Below the pieces are notes generated by a model, which worked only from the letters and a program-made list of their open reading frames with translations, did no database searches and was not told the origin of the DNA. A DNA stretch of 64,000 nt, taken from Hyalella azteca (lineage: Eukaryota > Arthropoda > Malacostraca > Amphipoda > Hyalellidae). The DNA lies in NCBI RefSeq assembly GCF_000764305.2, contig NW_025939355.1, positions 1 through 64,000 of the forward strand. Direction: 5' to 3'. Of the stretch, positions 37,301 to 52,300 are shown piece after piece. Both the position numbers and the translations under genes were made by a program. The number at the start of each line of letters is the position of its first letter. The stretch's first letter is position 1.

Positions 37301-40300
37301 TGCGTGTGTGTTTTTTGAGGCAATAATTGGTGGGCATTGCGGCAAGGATTAAAAGCAAAATATTTCCGAAAACTAATTGCCCGCATTGTTCTAACTTCAT
37401 AAAAATTAAAAACCGCTTGATTCAAGAAAATATTCTTTTTAAATTTATGCAATGTATGTATTATGTTGTATGCATCATTATCAGTGTTTTGTAACATTTC
37501 CCCGTGTTAAAAGGGGGTTAATTCTTTAATAAACCTATTCTCTGACTTTAATAGATTGAAAGTATACAAAGTTGCTGGGGACTACCTCTTATCACTGTAT
37601 CTTGACACGGCCGTGTAAATGTTCAGTTCAGACAAAACACTGAGTTCACGCTACGTATATTCAGTAAAAAACGTATGTACAGTTGCGTTGTGCCAGGTGT
37701 TAGTCCTTACCAGCGCGTAACCAAAACATGAATGAATGAATCCCGGATGTTTGCATAACCTAAAGTATGGAAAGCTCTAAATGAAAATTTAAAAATTGCT
37801 ACTATGAAATATGAGTAAATTTATACTATTCCCTAACAAAGTTTTCATGGCTTTCTCGGAGATAAATAGAATAAATTTAATTTTTGCTCAGTTTGGAAGC
37901 CTGGACTACCAGATGGGCATCAAAGACCCCGCGTCTCCCCTGCCAGCAGAGTTTTCTGCCTACGTCAGGAAAACTTTAGGAGGCGCGGTGTTCCATCGCA
38001 AGGTGAGTTGTCGGTAACTTCTCGAGAACGACCAAGTTTCATTGCTTTGGTTTCTATCATCACGATCGGTAATTCTTTGGCATTTTTCCGTCGTCTATAC
38101 AGATAAGGTCCAATTCATTGAAAGTATGGTAGATATTAATAAAATATTCTATTTTTGTTTATTTGCAGCTTTAAGTTAAAAATATCCGTTTTGTAGACGT
38201 TTTAATTGCACAGCACGTCCGTGCTACATTTTTAATGGGATTTAAATGTCCGGAGGCCATACAAATAGAAGCAGAAAACTATCGTGCATGATATGGTTCA
38301 ACCAGCCATCATGTTTTTGCTTCTTCAATCTCATGGTTCTCTTCAAATTGATAATTTGGACGGGAAGTTCTTAGTGTATTTAGCTGGTATTGTAATTCGT
38401 TGTACATTGCTGAATATTTTCTAGACTTTTTCTTTCAAGTGACACATGGAGATATTTTTGCCAATTGCTACTTAATATAACCTACATGCTCAATACGTGT
38501 CTTGTTAATTCATTACTATTCATTCTCTGCTTAATAGAAACGTATCTTAATAATATATTTTACTGGTAGTTGGACGTCTCAATTTCCAACGACAACGGGA
38601 ACTTGATGGAGATTATCAGCAAGCTGCTGTACAACGTGGCCCCCGCGATCAGCAATGCGCAAATCTCAACCAACTTGATGAAGATGCTCCGTGTAAGTAC
38701 CTCTATAAATATATTATCTTTAGGTTCTATAGCACAATAGTAACACTAATAGTATATCAACGTATAGTAACACTAAGATGCTCCGTGTAAGTACCTCTAG
38801 AAATATATTATCTTTAAGTTGTATATATTATCTTATATTTAAGTTGTATAGCAGTTGTTAAGGACGCTCGATTACGAAATGTATTTACAAGCCTTATCAG
38901 TAGCCCTAACATACCTAGATTCATATCAAGTTACAAACAGTCAACCAAAGTACATCTGCACAAGTACAGCAAAGATACCAATGAAATATTTTTCCTTTCA
39001 AGTGAACAAAGCGAAAGATCAATATTTAAACATCATCGGTAGCCGAAGACGACGAAAAAATATTTTGAAGCTAAATTTTGTGTTCTAATATTATCTCCGA
39101 CTTCATTACTTACAATTCAAGTAAAAATATCGCCCTGTTGCCATCAGTCGGATCTGGTCATCAACGAGAAGGTTCGGGCGGCAATAGTGGGCTTGGTTTC
39201 CTTCAACCCACTGAAGGACGTTCAGATCTTCCTGCCTCTCGAGCACGAGTTCATTGCTGACTTCGTGAAGTCTGTGTGTAAGTCAACATATATATTTTAT
39301 TTTAATCTTTTTTGTATATTAAATATTTTCATGCCTTATTAATCATTAAGTTACTGCGCTATCTCTAAGTTTTCTCATTCGCTCTCATTTCGGCTCATCG
39401 CAATCTTGTTAATTAACAATTCAAGTTAATAATGAGGCCTGTGAAGCTTAGTTCAATTAAATCCTGCCTAGCAGATAATCATTAAATAGTTTTATAATTT
39501 TAATTCATACTATTGGACTCTGAGGTAAATTTTTTTGCTTGAAGGTGCAATATAAAATTTCTTCATAATAATAGATGCGAATGCAATTGAAATTGACAGC
39601 GTAAAATAACATGTATAGAAGCATCGTGCATCGTATTTGCGCAGAAGCACATTACAAAGAATTTGTGAAGGAATTCATTTAAAGGAAAGTGAAGGAAGTT
39701 GTGAAGGAATTCATTTCATTTCATGCTGATTATAATTGCATTATTATTTTGCACATCAAATCCTATTTGCAATCAAAAACCATCAAAATAATTCAGATTC
39801 TACTTACCAATTTTCCTCTGTATTGCATAATTCCGTTTCATTTTTATGTCAGGGGGCTCCGGCAATAGCTTCTCTGGGCCTAGCACCCTGTATGTCAACC
39901 CCGTTGATTATACGTTCACTACAGTGAATGATATTGGACTGCCGGTCATTACTAATGTGAGTACATCGCTGCTCTTGTTATAGAATAGAAATTTTTAGCT
40001 TTGTGTTGCAATGCTCTAGAATTGAGTTAATTATTTAGGGCTCATAAATTACCATATTAACTGAATATGGAGAGATAATCAAATATTGAAATGTAAATAC
40101 TGAAAAATATTCATGGGAATGCTGAAAAAGACAAATCCAAACATCCAAATACTGCAGATTCCAACACGAAAAAAATCAGATTCATTCGATGTTAGGGACG
40201 AATCATTCCAAATCATCATTTCTATGCACCATGTTCAATTAAAACCGACATATGAAAGTACCATGGCAATTTCAATTATTATATAACTGCTTAATTGATA

Positions 40301-43300
40301 AAATCGGTCGCAGATGCAGTCATTTTCAAAAGTCAATTTTAACATATTAGAAAGTCGAAGAAGAAGCTTTATCCTGTACTATTTTTATATCAATCAATCA
40401 ATGCCAGCTAATGTTGAGCAGGTGGCGAAGCCAACAATTTACCACTTCACTGGCACCTTGGCCTTCTCCAGAAATGCATCCAAGCAAACTTTCGAACTGG
40501 AAACTAGAGCATTCGCGGAATCGTGAGTAAATCTGGATTAATATTTATTCTCGTATCATGTGCTTAATTCAGGCGTTAATGCAGCCAGCAAGAGTGCGGA
40601 AGAGTTCATAAGAACAACTAAACACCTTTTCAATGCCTCACAATGCATCCTAACTCAGCTGCTGTCATATAGCCTTCGAGTGTATGAGGTTTGATTAGTG
40701 TGATTTAATTGAATAATTAATGGAACATGGTAAAGGTTTTAGAACATCAGCAATTAAATTATTGGTCCAAATTCTAAATATTTCGTAAATAATTATATGC
40801 GTGTTTGATCCTGGCGCGCATCCAAGGCCTGCATACTCGAGACAGATAAAGTTTCGTAAATCAATGTCCTTAAACAATTACTGATAAATTGATTTTCAAA
40901 GTCTACTGGATGATGTAATTTACCAGTTTCTGTAGTGCAGATTTCAGTCGGTTGCGACCGCGGAAATAATGTCGAGATACTCCTCGGAAGACACAACAAA
41001 AGCAATTCCTGCTGTTCTCTGCACTGCGATCGCTAATCTCGTTTAGTATCATGTTTTTACGAAATTTGCAGCAGCTGTTAAAAGTTATAAAGGCGTCATC
41101 ACCAGTCGTCGCCCAAATCTATTAACCTGTATGCTAATGGAACAGCTTATATGGAATCCTCACTTCAACCACCTTCTTTTTCTCAACTAAAAATAAAAAA
41201 TAATTTTGGGGAAAGCTAAACAATTCGTAGTCTCAGCTTGAAAACAGCAGTCGAATTAGAGTTGGAGTCGTATTAATCTTCAGAATGGACTTGAATAAAT
41301 AAAACTGTCGAAATAGTATTGATCGATGAAATAATGTCCCAGAAACCTCAACCGATTTTGAGATTATGAGAACCAAAATATATTCTCACATCACTAGTAT
41401 CCTTATATGAACATAGATCATAAAATTGAATTAAATTGCCTAACACTGGTAGATCTTGCGAAGTGTTTAGTAAAATTTAAGCAAGGCTTTTTAACGCATT
41501 TTCTCATTTATGGAAAAAATGCACTATTGTGCTCGCCATGTCCGTCCGTCCGTCTGTCCGTCCGAGACTTCACGTTTTCGTCGACGAGAAAATGCGCTCT
41601 CTGTCACTCACTGCAGTGGGGATTGAGTTATATTTTTTCTATACTCTGTTGAGTCCGTCCATTCCGTCTGTCCGTGACTTTACGTTTTCGTCGACGAGAA
41701 AATGCGCTCTCTGTCACTCACTGCAGTGAGTACCGAGTTATATTTTTTCTATATTCTATTGAGTCTGACTGATATGTTTGCAGTTGCGTGTCTACATTGA
41801 GTGTAATCGTCGAGACAATGGCACCGTGGTCCAGAAGTATGGTGGCCGCTGGAGTCTCTCACACCACCGGCGCACTGCAACCTTACTCCCCCAAACTGGT
41901 CTACAGAGCTACTGCAGACAAAGACCACAACGCTGGTTTAGAAATCACTCTCACTCCGAAATACGAAACGAGTGTAAACACAAAAACTCTTAGATTTTAA
42001 TCTGATTCTTGTGATTAATTCATGTAATAAAACATATTGAAAAAACACAACGTGAACTTAATCCAGCTTAAATGAGGAATATGTCAATAAGTGAATGAGT
42101 ACATTGATAGACATTCTTTGATTGACATTCTTTGTGAATTTTTAATAAGTTTTTGTCCGTCTTTACTTGAACTGGAGAATATTTTCCTATTCCTTGGGTG
42201 ATTTAATTGTTTATTCAACGTATTTTGAGGTTTTGTATGTAATTTATCCGCAAAAATTTTACTTCTATTCCATTTTTGGGTATATTTAATAGAATGATTG
42301 GTAACTGAATTAAAACTTTTTAAACTTCGTTCATCAATAATATAATTTCGTTCAATAATAATATAATATGATTGATAAGTTATACATCTTTACAATTTTC
42401 AACACTCTATATTTTGTTCACTTCACAGGCTATAGTGTTCATAAAGACGACTCAGCCCTACACCCTCCTACGGGACACAGCGCCCGCCGATGTAACACAG
42501 GTGCTCCAGAACATGGCACCTGTTGAGCCCGATCCTCTGTCACACACCAAGTACAAGGTTATTTATTTTACTCGATTTAAATGTTTTACTAAATTTAATT
42601 TTTTACTGGATTTAATTTTGTACTAGATTTAATTTTTTGCTAGATTTAATTTTTACTAGATTTAATTTTTTGCAAGATTTGATTTTTTAATAGATTTAAT
42701 TACTAAACCCGGTATAACTTTTTACTATGTAATTTTTTTTATCGATTCAATTATTTTACTCGATTTAATTATTTAAACCTGATCTTTTGTGTAATTGCTT
42801 ACTTTTACTGCATTTGTGTAAAAAACAATAGATGTACATTATTTCTGCGAGGAAAGATTTATCAGCAATAATATTCTGGGCGATTTATGTTAATAACTGA
42901 AAAATTGCATGCATAATTTTCCAGCGTAACACTTTATAAAGATCGACAGCGTCAACTCTATATCTATCTCGTGGAGTAGTTCACGACGAAATTTCTCTGT
43001 AAAAATAAATTTATTTGTGTCTAAAAACAAGTATGCAGTTTAAAATAAAATTTACTTATCTATGATTGTTTACGAAGCCGCATTTTGGTATACCTTTGAA
43101 CAAACATGAGCTCGAATGAATTTAATGTACAATGCTATAAAAGTCATAATCATGAATTCAAAATTTCTTGAATGACAAAAAAATTAATCTGAAAATTTTT
43201 TCCTGGCAGAATGAATGGACCTTGCCTTTAAATTTTGATGCCAAGTATGAAGGCGACATCCCGCTGTCTCTGGAATTGGATTCCTTCTTTGACAAGTAAG

Positions 43301-46300
43301 TTAATACAACTTTAATATAATGAATAAATATTTTGACTCGATTGATGACTGTAGAGTGGATATAAAACTAATATATATTGCTGGGCAGGAATTTCTTCTT
43401 CGGACTTACAATTCGTATTCACAGTTAAACTTGTTTATTTTCCCCAAATCTGTAAGTTTAAATATGCGTATGTCAGCTTATTAATTCAAAGCATCAAACT
43501 CTTCATTCATTGGAATTATTCGGCAGTAGCAACCGCAGAAAAATCCTTCACTTTCGTCCTGGTACGAGTGGCGAAAAAAATTACACAAGCATTCAGTGCA
43601 ATTTTTTAATATCTCGTCAGGCCAATCAACAACAAATGTATCAATTAGTCATACGAAGTGAAATGAAGAAGAGCTATCATAAATTATAACACTGTTTCCA
43701 CGAAAATCTTAAAGGAAATGTTGAACATTCAAAAATTAGGATCCTTCTTCCTTGAATATTTAGTTGAAAATCCGAATTAAACTGAAACGAAGAGAATTCT
43801 TATATCGCTTCAATACGTAAACTATTTATTCTAGGAATGATTACTGCTTCAATAAAATCTTCAGGCTCACTCGTAACTGGAATTTCTTCACCAGGAAAAC
43901 GTCTTCGTTGGATAAATGGCTGCTGGCTCCTTCGTTGCACGCCTTCACCTTCTCCGTCGTGCATAAGTTTAACCCTACCAACGCTCGTGTCGTCCTCAGA
44001 TACAGTCTAGGTTAGTAATTTGTTCTTATTTCATACATCACTTCATTGGGATATTTCCGAGAGAATTAAAGTTTAACGCATAATCACATTACTTCATTGG
44101 GACATTTCCGAGAGAATAAAAGTTAACGAATAATTACAGTACTTCATTTAAATATTTCAAAGAGAATAAAAGTATAAAGCATACTTACATACTTACCGCT
44201 TCATTAGGATATTTCTGAGGGAATTAAAGTTTAGCGCATAATTGTCAATAGTAGGTTTGAATTGGGAGTTTGCACAAAGTGATCGTAGTTGTAGAACGAT
44301 AAAAGAATTCATCGTTTAAACTCTCCTGTTACGGATATATTATTGAATCAATCTTTTAGTTTTTCCGGGCTTTTAAACCTACATCGTTAAGCAACGTTCA
44401 GGCAATGACGATATATCTGTAGGGCATTATCACCATTCTAAATTTGTATTTTAGCCGCACCCAGAGCTGGGCAGCGCTACTTTGAAATGTAGCGGCCGCT
44501 ACCGCTACACCCACTAGATTTTAGCGAGCGCTACCGCTACAGTAAAATGTAGCACCGCTACATTAGCCGCTACAATGGCCAAAATTATTGGAAATCTCTA
44601 AATATTTATTGTTCTGCTATTGGGATTTACTCATAAACATGTAATGATAATAAAACATTTGCAAAAGATATCAATGCAACTTTATTGCAATTAACCTAAC
44701 CGAACTAGTACGGGTTAGATACAGTAAATAAAATTTACAGTTACTTTTATGTTTTACCTTCCCTACATGGATGTCTACTTTAATCTACCAATCTCAAAAA
44801 TTATCCACATACAGTGTACATATAAAAAATCAGTCTTTTATTTGCATATATATGTGGATTATTTTTTACATTGGTAGATTAAGGTAGACATTCATATAGG
44901 GAAGGTGAAACATAAAAATAACTGTGTAAAAATAACTGTAAGCAAACTTAAACATGAAAAAATACCTGTAAGTGGTAACTGGTAACACCTTAACAAGTAA
45001 CAACTAACATGTTGACACTAGTAATAGGCTGAGGTTGACAACATTACACCGAAATCTTTCGTACAGTTTTATTCAGTAATTTATATTATGTATGTATCAT
45101 GCTGGTTTTAAATAATATTTAATACTATTAAGTAAAATCTAAAGGCTTAATCTATAAATGTTGCGGTAGCGCTGTTGCGGCAAAACCTCGTATCGCTACT
45201 TGAATATGTAGCGGCGCTACCGCTACCGCTACATTGCTTTAAATGTAGCGCCGCTACCGCTACCGCTACATGTAGCGCGCTATGGCCCACCTCTGGCCGC
45301 ACCATGAATTCATTACAACAAACGTATAACGGAACATTTCAAGGCCATTTCAGACGATGAAACTGCTACCATTGGCGAGTACTGAAAATCAATGTCCTTA
45401 GTTCACCATGCAAATTTAAGCTTAATAAAAAATTTTAAAAGCCTAAACCGCATTATTATATCGAACAAATATTCAATTATTCAAAAAAATCGTGCAAATT
45501 AATCCTCTACATGTAACGCTTACGTATGTATCAACTGAATTTGATGCATCATGTTGCGAATACGACTCTTAATGAACCCGACTAAATATTTTCACAGGCC
45601 ATTTGGAACGCGCGTCCGACGCCGGTCGCTTCGTCTCCAAGTACGGGCAAGATTCCTTCGAGGACTACGAGCTGTGCGGCCACGAGAGCTCAGACATCGT
45701 GCAGCAGTTCACTGGGGATCAGTCGCAAGACGAGGACCTGTGGAGTCAACAGTCTGGAGGTGTCGACATCGAGCAGTCAGGTTTCAATGAAATTCAGGTA
45801 AAGCAACAGCCGTCGTCTATACAGCAAGTCAAACTTACTGTCCTGTAACTTAACCAACACTGTAGAAGCTGTTGTTCTTTATATTGTCTTTGTTGTTTTG
45901 GCCCTTGTTAAATATGAATTATTTTCCTCTACTATCTTGTATTCATTATTTTATATTTTTATTTAATTATAGTTTTTTTTAATTATTGACTCTTGCTTTT
46001 CCTGCAAAACGCGTACAATATGACGAGGGATTGCCTACTCGATAGGAAATTTGTGACCGCAGAAGCAAAGTACTTCTCATCACAAGTAGTTACATGAGCG
46101 ACTGAGGAACAATCATCTGTCTCAGCAGAATGTGTCCTCATTTCTCGCCAGTCATAAGCTTTTTTCCGTATTCCAAGAACTTAAATAAATATTCCTCCTC
46201 AGACGTTCGGGTCATTCGGCCAGGAGGAGCAACAGCAGTCTAAAGCTCCGCAGAAGTTAACGATCCTCGACTCGACTGAAGTGGAACTGACCCGCCCGAC

Positions 46301-49300
46301 TCAGCAGTTTGGGCGCGTGTCGGAGCCGCAACTCATGTCGTTCTTACGCAATCTTCGCAGGAACGCCGGTTGGAGTGAGTGCAATCAATTAATTGTGTAA
46401 CCGTGAGATTTTATTTTCTGGTTTTGGGGAACATGCGCAGGTGATTAATTGAAAATGAGGAGGCGAGTGAATGCATGACCACAACTTGCCAGTTCCATTT
46501 TCCACGGCTAAAATATGTTTAGTTTCTAATTTGTATAAATGGATTGCAATAACAAATTAACGAAAACTTTATGACGGAAAGACAAAAACCGTTTATACGA
46601 AATAATTTATTCAATCAACCGTGTGCAGAAAATAAAAATTGCGTGAATTCCGCCATTGTTTCGTTCAAGAAAGGGCCAGTAGTAAACTTGAGGCGGATGA
46701 CGTCATGCGTACGTCATCATGCGGCATCTATTAAGTAAATAGTAAAGATGAAATTAATATACCGAGGAGAGATAATATCACAATCGTTGGACTTTGAATT
46801 TGTCATTTGTTTCTTCGAGATCAATTAGCGACTTTAACAATCATTTAATCAATTTGTGATCAGTTATCAATCACTTTTTCAATTATACATCATTTGGATC
46901 AATTTAAAAAAATCATTTCATTTCATTTGCTCTATTGACAAAATAAGATTAGATCAGTTGGCCCTACATCTTTATTATACATCAGGCCGTGAAGCGGCTA
47001 TTAGATCTTTAACCCAACACCATCCTTGACAATGAATCACGCTCTGTCATTGCCGGACTCACAGTGTACTGAATAAAGACTTGGTCTCTATGGTAAGTTA
47101 GGTCCAGCTGAGTGCTCGAAGAGAGGTCCATCATCCCGGGACGGTTGATGCAGGTTTGGATTAAGGAGTCATTAGACGTCGGTCCACAGGGCCAGGGAAC
47201 ATCACTTGGAGGAGGTATCCAACGTGAACATCACGAGCTCGCCACGAAAGCAGGCTCACGGTCTCCGTAGCAACAGTAGGATCCAGATCCGTCCTTACAT
47301 CCAAAATTTCTGCCTTCCACTGGAGCCACAGCGCTGTTGTAGCTGTCGCACCCTGGCTTTTCCTTGCTCTGAATTTTATTAGTATCACGGACAATTGGGG
47401 CGAAAAATTCAAAAGTCAAAAAGGCGTTGGGTCAGATCTAATATATCATGGATATGGTTCTTTAGGATTATTCGATAATGTGGTAATTTTTTTTATCCCT
47501 ATATACAACACCATTCGAATATTGCGATATTCGACACAAATTGCATATATATATTTGTTTGCAGTAATTTTTTCAATTGGGCTGTAACGGATCTCTCGAT
47601 GTAAATATGATGCTTTGAAACAATAATGCATAGACACTAAGAAAAGGAGCGGCGAATTTTAACCGAATTTTTCTTCGAACCTAAAATTGTATATATCATT
47701 ATTATTGGTGAAAATTTTTGAGATAAAATTCAATTAGAGAAAAAATGCGGACTGTTTGCATTAGCTGCTCATCATGGATCTTGCGAAGCTTATGATAATA
47801 TAATATAATATAATATAATATAATATAATATAATATAATATAATATAATATAATATAATATAATGTAATATAATATAATATAATCGAAGTGTCGGCACTG
47901 AAGAAATAGGCCCATGGCCTGTTGCCGATTCTTGAACTTTTCGTGACTTGATTCACAAGGGATCCGGCCTTTGGAACCCGATCTTTCCATAGCTGACGAT
48001 TGATTGAGATAGCTGCTGGACTTATTGCCTGGTCCGTAAGTTGCTAGGCATTCTAAGACTGAACATATGCTCCTTCATAGCTTCGTCTAGTCTGTTTTTG
48101 AAGGCGCTCATACTCGGGGAAAACTTATTGCTTCTGAAAAACGTATTGCTGAAATTTATTATTTCAACTAATGCTGAAACATCAGTCGCAGAGATGACGT
48201 TCGCATGATCTAAACTTTCTGATGGGATATTGTTCATCATACGGGCCAGGCTGTACAGTTTAATATTACTTTTACTTTTCGCTACATCAGTGAAATACTA
48301 GTATTTTCAGCAGTGTGCGCACTAGTATCTTCAGCATGAAGTACTACTAGTAAATATTAGTATATTAAGCACGTATTAATAATACGTATTAATAATACGT
48401 ATTACGTATTAATAATATGTAATAATACAATACACGTATCTTAATATTGTTGTGTGACGTTTTTATAAAAATTCAATAAATCAACTGTAACTTTACCGCT
48501 CTGAAAAATTTATTAACCGTTTCAAATTGTTTGAAACTATATCATAGGAATTTTTTAATTTTTTTAACCATATATTATGACTTCTACCATGATAGCAGAC
48601 GCTTATTTTTCTGCCATTGAGATGGATTAATATATTTGCTAAAGCTCTTAGAAATTCGCTAACCTTTGGGGTCCATATGAATATTTCAGATGAGGCGTGT
48701 CACGTATTTTCAGCACGGATTACAAGGATTTGCTTGATTAATTAATCCAATTAATTCCCCTTTACGGAATTAACAAGATAAATTTATTCTTTTGTTTAAT
48801 GAACTCTATTCATAACGTGGGGTTTGATAATATATGCCTTTATTTACTTCAAATTGATCTCGATATAATGTATGTTCTTCTTATACAAGTATAAGTGTCA
48901 TTATTGATATTAAATCGATCTCGATATGATATATGTTTTCCTATGGAAATGTAAGTGCCTTAATTTGTTTCAAACTGATTGCTATACGATATATGCTCAT
49001 CCCATTCGCTTGAGTTTAAATACTTATTATTATCATACTTACTTATACAAAACATTTTGTTGGGATCAGAGTACCAAATAACTGGCCAAAGCATCCGCGG
49101 CGAGGTATGGCGCAACAATCAGCAGACCGCGAGCTTCGAGGCTGTCTTGGCCACCACAACTTGTTACGGACTGCAGGACCAAAAGTCTACCAAGATTGCG
49201 GCGGTCTTCGACGTTACTGGAGTGCCTTGCGCCAGGGTCAGACTATAATTTTTATTTTAAATAACTTCCATTATATGTTTTTGTTCTGGTCTTCAACATA

Positions 49301-52300
49301 GCTGTAGCATGTTATGAATTGCACTATGATCCCGATAGATATGATGCTATGAATCACATATCTATCTATGATGATAGATATGTGCACTATGAATTGCACA
49401 TATCTATCTAAAGTGCAATATAGTAAACATTTTACTGCTAATAATTGCACTTAAAAATTCTTGTTTAGTTTATGTTTCGCCTGCTGAACTCACAATGCTA
49501 CAGGTAGACATTCAGGGCAGCAGATAAAATGTACAGTTGTTATATTAAAAACTGGAAGCTTAAATGCAGCATACATAATACAATCACATACGTTGTAAAT
49601 TGTATCAATTTCAATTAATCATATTAGGATTAAATAGTTCCCAATTCCTTGCGGCTTACTACGTTCATTATTGCCAGCCAGAAACATGGCTTACCTGAAA
49701 AAACTAATTCGAGAAATTGGCACTTGTCTACACTTCTCCCTATACATTTTGCTTGGAAATTATATCGCAAAAATGTCTATTGTATTAAAAAACATGTGAG
49801 TTCATTTTTCACAGTGTTATTTTCCTGAATGCCTTCAGGGTTCTTTTTCTGAATTTTACCTATGCGCATTCTTTTAGAATACATTATCAGAGTTCATGTC
49901 AATAATATTTTTTCCCGTAGTCTTGTTTCGAGGGGGAATTGACGCTTCCCAAGCTGAACGACCTCGACACAATTGACGTCATTTTCGCAAAGAACCTCAC
50001 CAAGTCCGAGCAGTTCAGCATGTATCAAGGGGACCGCTGCGAGACGCTTTTCTCATCAGCCTCGGTGAGTATTAGCCTGAGTGTCGTGAAAACTTGTTTG
50101 TTTCACGGCGAACTTATTGCAAATTCTCATCCACTAATTTGAAACACAAGGAATTCGTTATTGACGTAATAGAATGTTTCAGTAACTATCGATTATATAA
50201 GCAACCTGAATAAAAATCTACATGCAAACTTCTGATTGCATTACGTACAATTAACAAACCAACAAATGAGAGCAATTTCAATCTCTGAATAATAACTTGT
50301 AGAAGGTGTTTAATGCAAAAATTTTCTAATAACCCTGACCTACATCTCATTTTTGAAATACAGAACAAACTAATGACTTTACTTTCTTCTCATGAGGTTT
50401 TCATACATTAAGTTTTTTAAAAATGTGACGTTTTGTACGTGTACGCTTTTTGCCGTGAAAATTTTAGATGAAGAAATATTTTAGATGAATACATTAAGGG
50501 TCATATCTGTTATAAGAGTGTCATATCTGCTTCTGTATACGAGCAAGATGTGATGTCGCAATAGCTTTTGTTTTTTTGTACAAGTTGGTAATTAAGCTTG
50601 TTTTGGACCCTTTGACAGCTAAAAATTTTGAAAAGACGTTCTTTTTTGATCGTGTTATAGTGTCTGTCAGATTTCAAACATGAACTGATGCCGTAGTAGT
50701 TTTAATTTCTCTATATGGAGCACACTTCATTTAACCATAATTATCGTCGACGATTTTAACTTTACCTCAATCAATAGAGTGCAAAATTGCTCATCCAAAA
50801 TCACTCGCTGGTCCCTAGTTCCATAATGAATTACTGGTCTATATAAAAACTTCTAAACACCGCCTCCATGTACAGCAAAAGTATTCACTTACTGAAGCGG
50901 GTAAGGCCAGCCTGAAACAGAAATTGCAGGAAAAGAGCAAATGTCACTGGAGCAAGAAAACCGACGCTGTACAAGAGTTCCACAAAATAGCGGAGTACAA
51001 CGAAGTCACAACCACCCTCAATGTGAATGACGTAAGTGGTTTGTCTCGTGAAGCGGATTTTTTTTTAAGACCTTTCATTTTTGATGTTTCTTCAACAGAT
51101 TCTTCCAGAAAACTTAGAGTACATACGCCTAAAAATTTCCTAAATACAATTTATCTTCACTTGATATTAAATCATGAATATTTCGTTTGAAGGTCGAACT
51201 GTAATATGTAAAAATATTTTTCCTCGCAATATTCCGATTTCTTATCGACCTAATTTTCAATCATAGGTCAAAAAACTGCCTTGTCGAAACAGCTTCCTCG
51301 GGTTCACTTACAAGACTCTCTTCAATGAAATCTTTTTGAAAAGAATTATGCACGAGCCTACTATTGACGATTGTTTTGCTGAGGACAGCGTGAAGAAAAT
51401 ACAGTCTTCCGGCAACCGGTATTTCTAATTTTAAAATTTCTTTCTGCAGATATTTAGTGTAAATAATTTCTCGTTTCCAAACTATGGTCCTAGTTTTTGC
51501 TCATACGATAAGCTAAACATAAATTTTCGATAATTCAAGGTTTATTATTTCGATAATTTCTAGGTTTAATAAATCAATTTTCGATAATAATTAAAGTAAC
51601 TTCATTACTAACTACACGACAACTTTTTTGCTGCACAGTGATGAACAGAACAGGTGGTTCGTGACTCGTAACGGTCAGAAAGTTTTGGATGGAGTCCAAC
51701 TCCCTGAAGTCGCCCAGAACTTTGCAAAAATTGGCATCATGTCGGATTACATTCCCGGAGACTACTGCGTCATCCAGCCTAATTCAGTGAGTCAGCTTTT
51801 TCTGAGGGATAACATAACGTGATAATAGTATTTAAGATACAACTTTTTTACGAAAAACACCGGAATTGCAGCAGTACACTGTACATCGAAGAAACAAAAT
51901 GACGATATAAAAAGAAATTTGCAAATCATCAACCTTGTCACACTGAGAAAAATTTGTGGGTCTGGATGACACACTTAGTAGAGACAACGGTGTTCAAATA
52001 GCGATGCATTTTTTGACTCACTTGCCCCATTTGTGGGTCACACTGACCTATTACTGGTCTCTTAAATTTCAGGTATGACTCACTCGTGGCGTTAAATCGC
52101 TCTCATGCCACAAGTGAGTCATACCTGAAGTTTAAAGGGCCTGTAATAGGTCAGATGACCCACAAATGGAGCAAGTGAGTCAAAAAAATGCATCGCTATT
52201 TGAACGCCGTTGGATCATCCAGACCCACCAAAATCTCTCAGTGCAGTGATGGTGTTTATGATGGTATTTACGAACAATGCATGACTATGCTTATTGAAGG

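Larger units (their letters stand above)
27064..38692 (+). other. Vitellogenin-type lipid-binding region of clottable protein (exons 2-16)
   Basis: Residues about 11-819. The first part starts LQYPLQYLYHYRAKVSAG, as in the N-terminal beta-barrel of the vitellogenin/apolipoprotein B superfamily, and has paired Cys (DCHVCREC). It carries the only RGD tripeptide seen (IRGDHSG, residues 288-290), a possible integrin-recognition site. Exons 8-14 encode a helix-rich stretch (for example GLIHEVAAAMATGRLEATAR), as expected for the superhelical lipid-binding region. Exons 15-16 start the following beta-sheet part. Confidence 0.75.
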
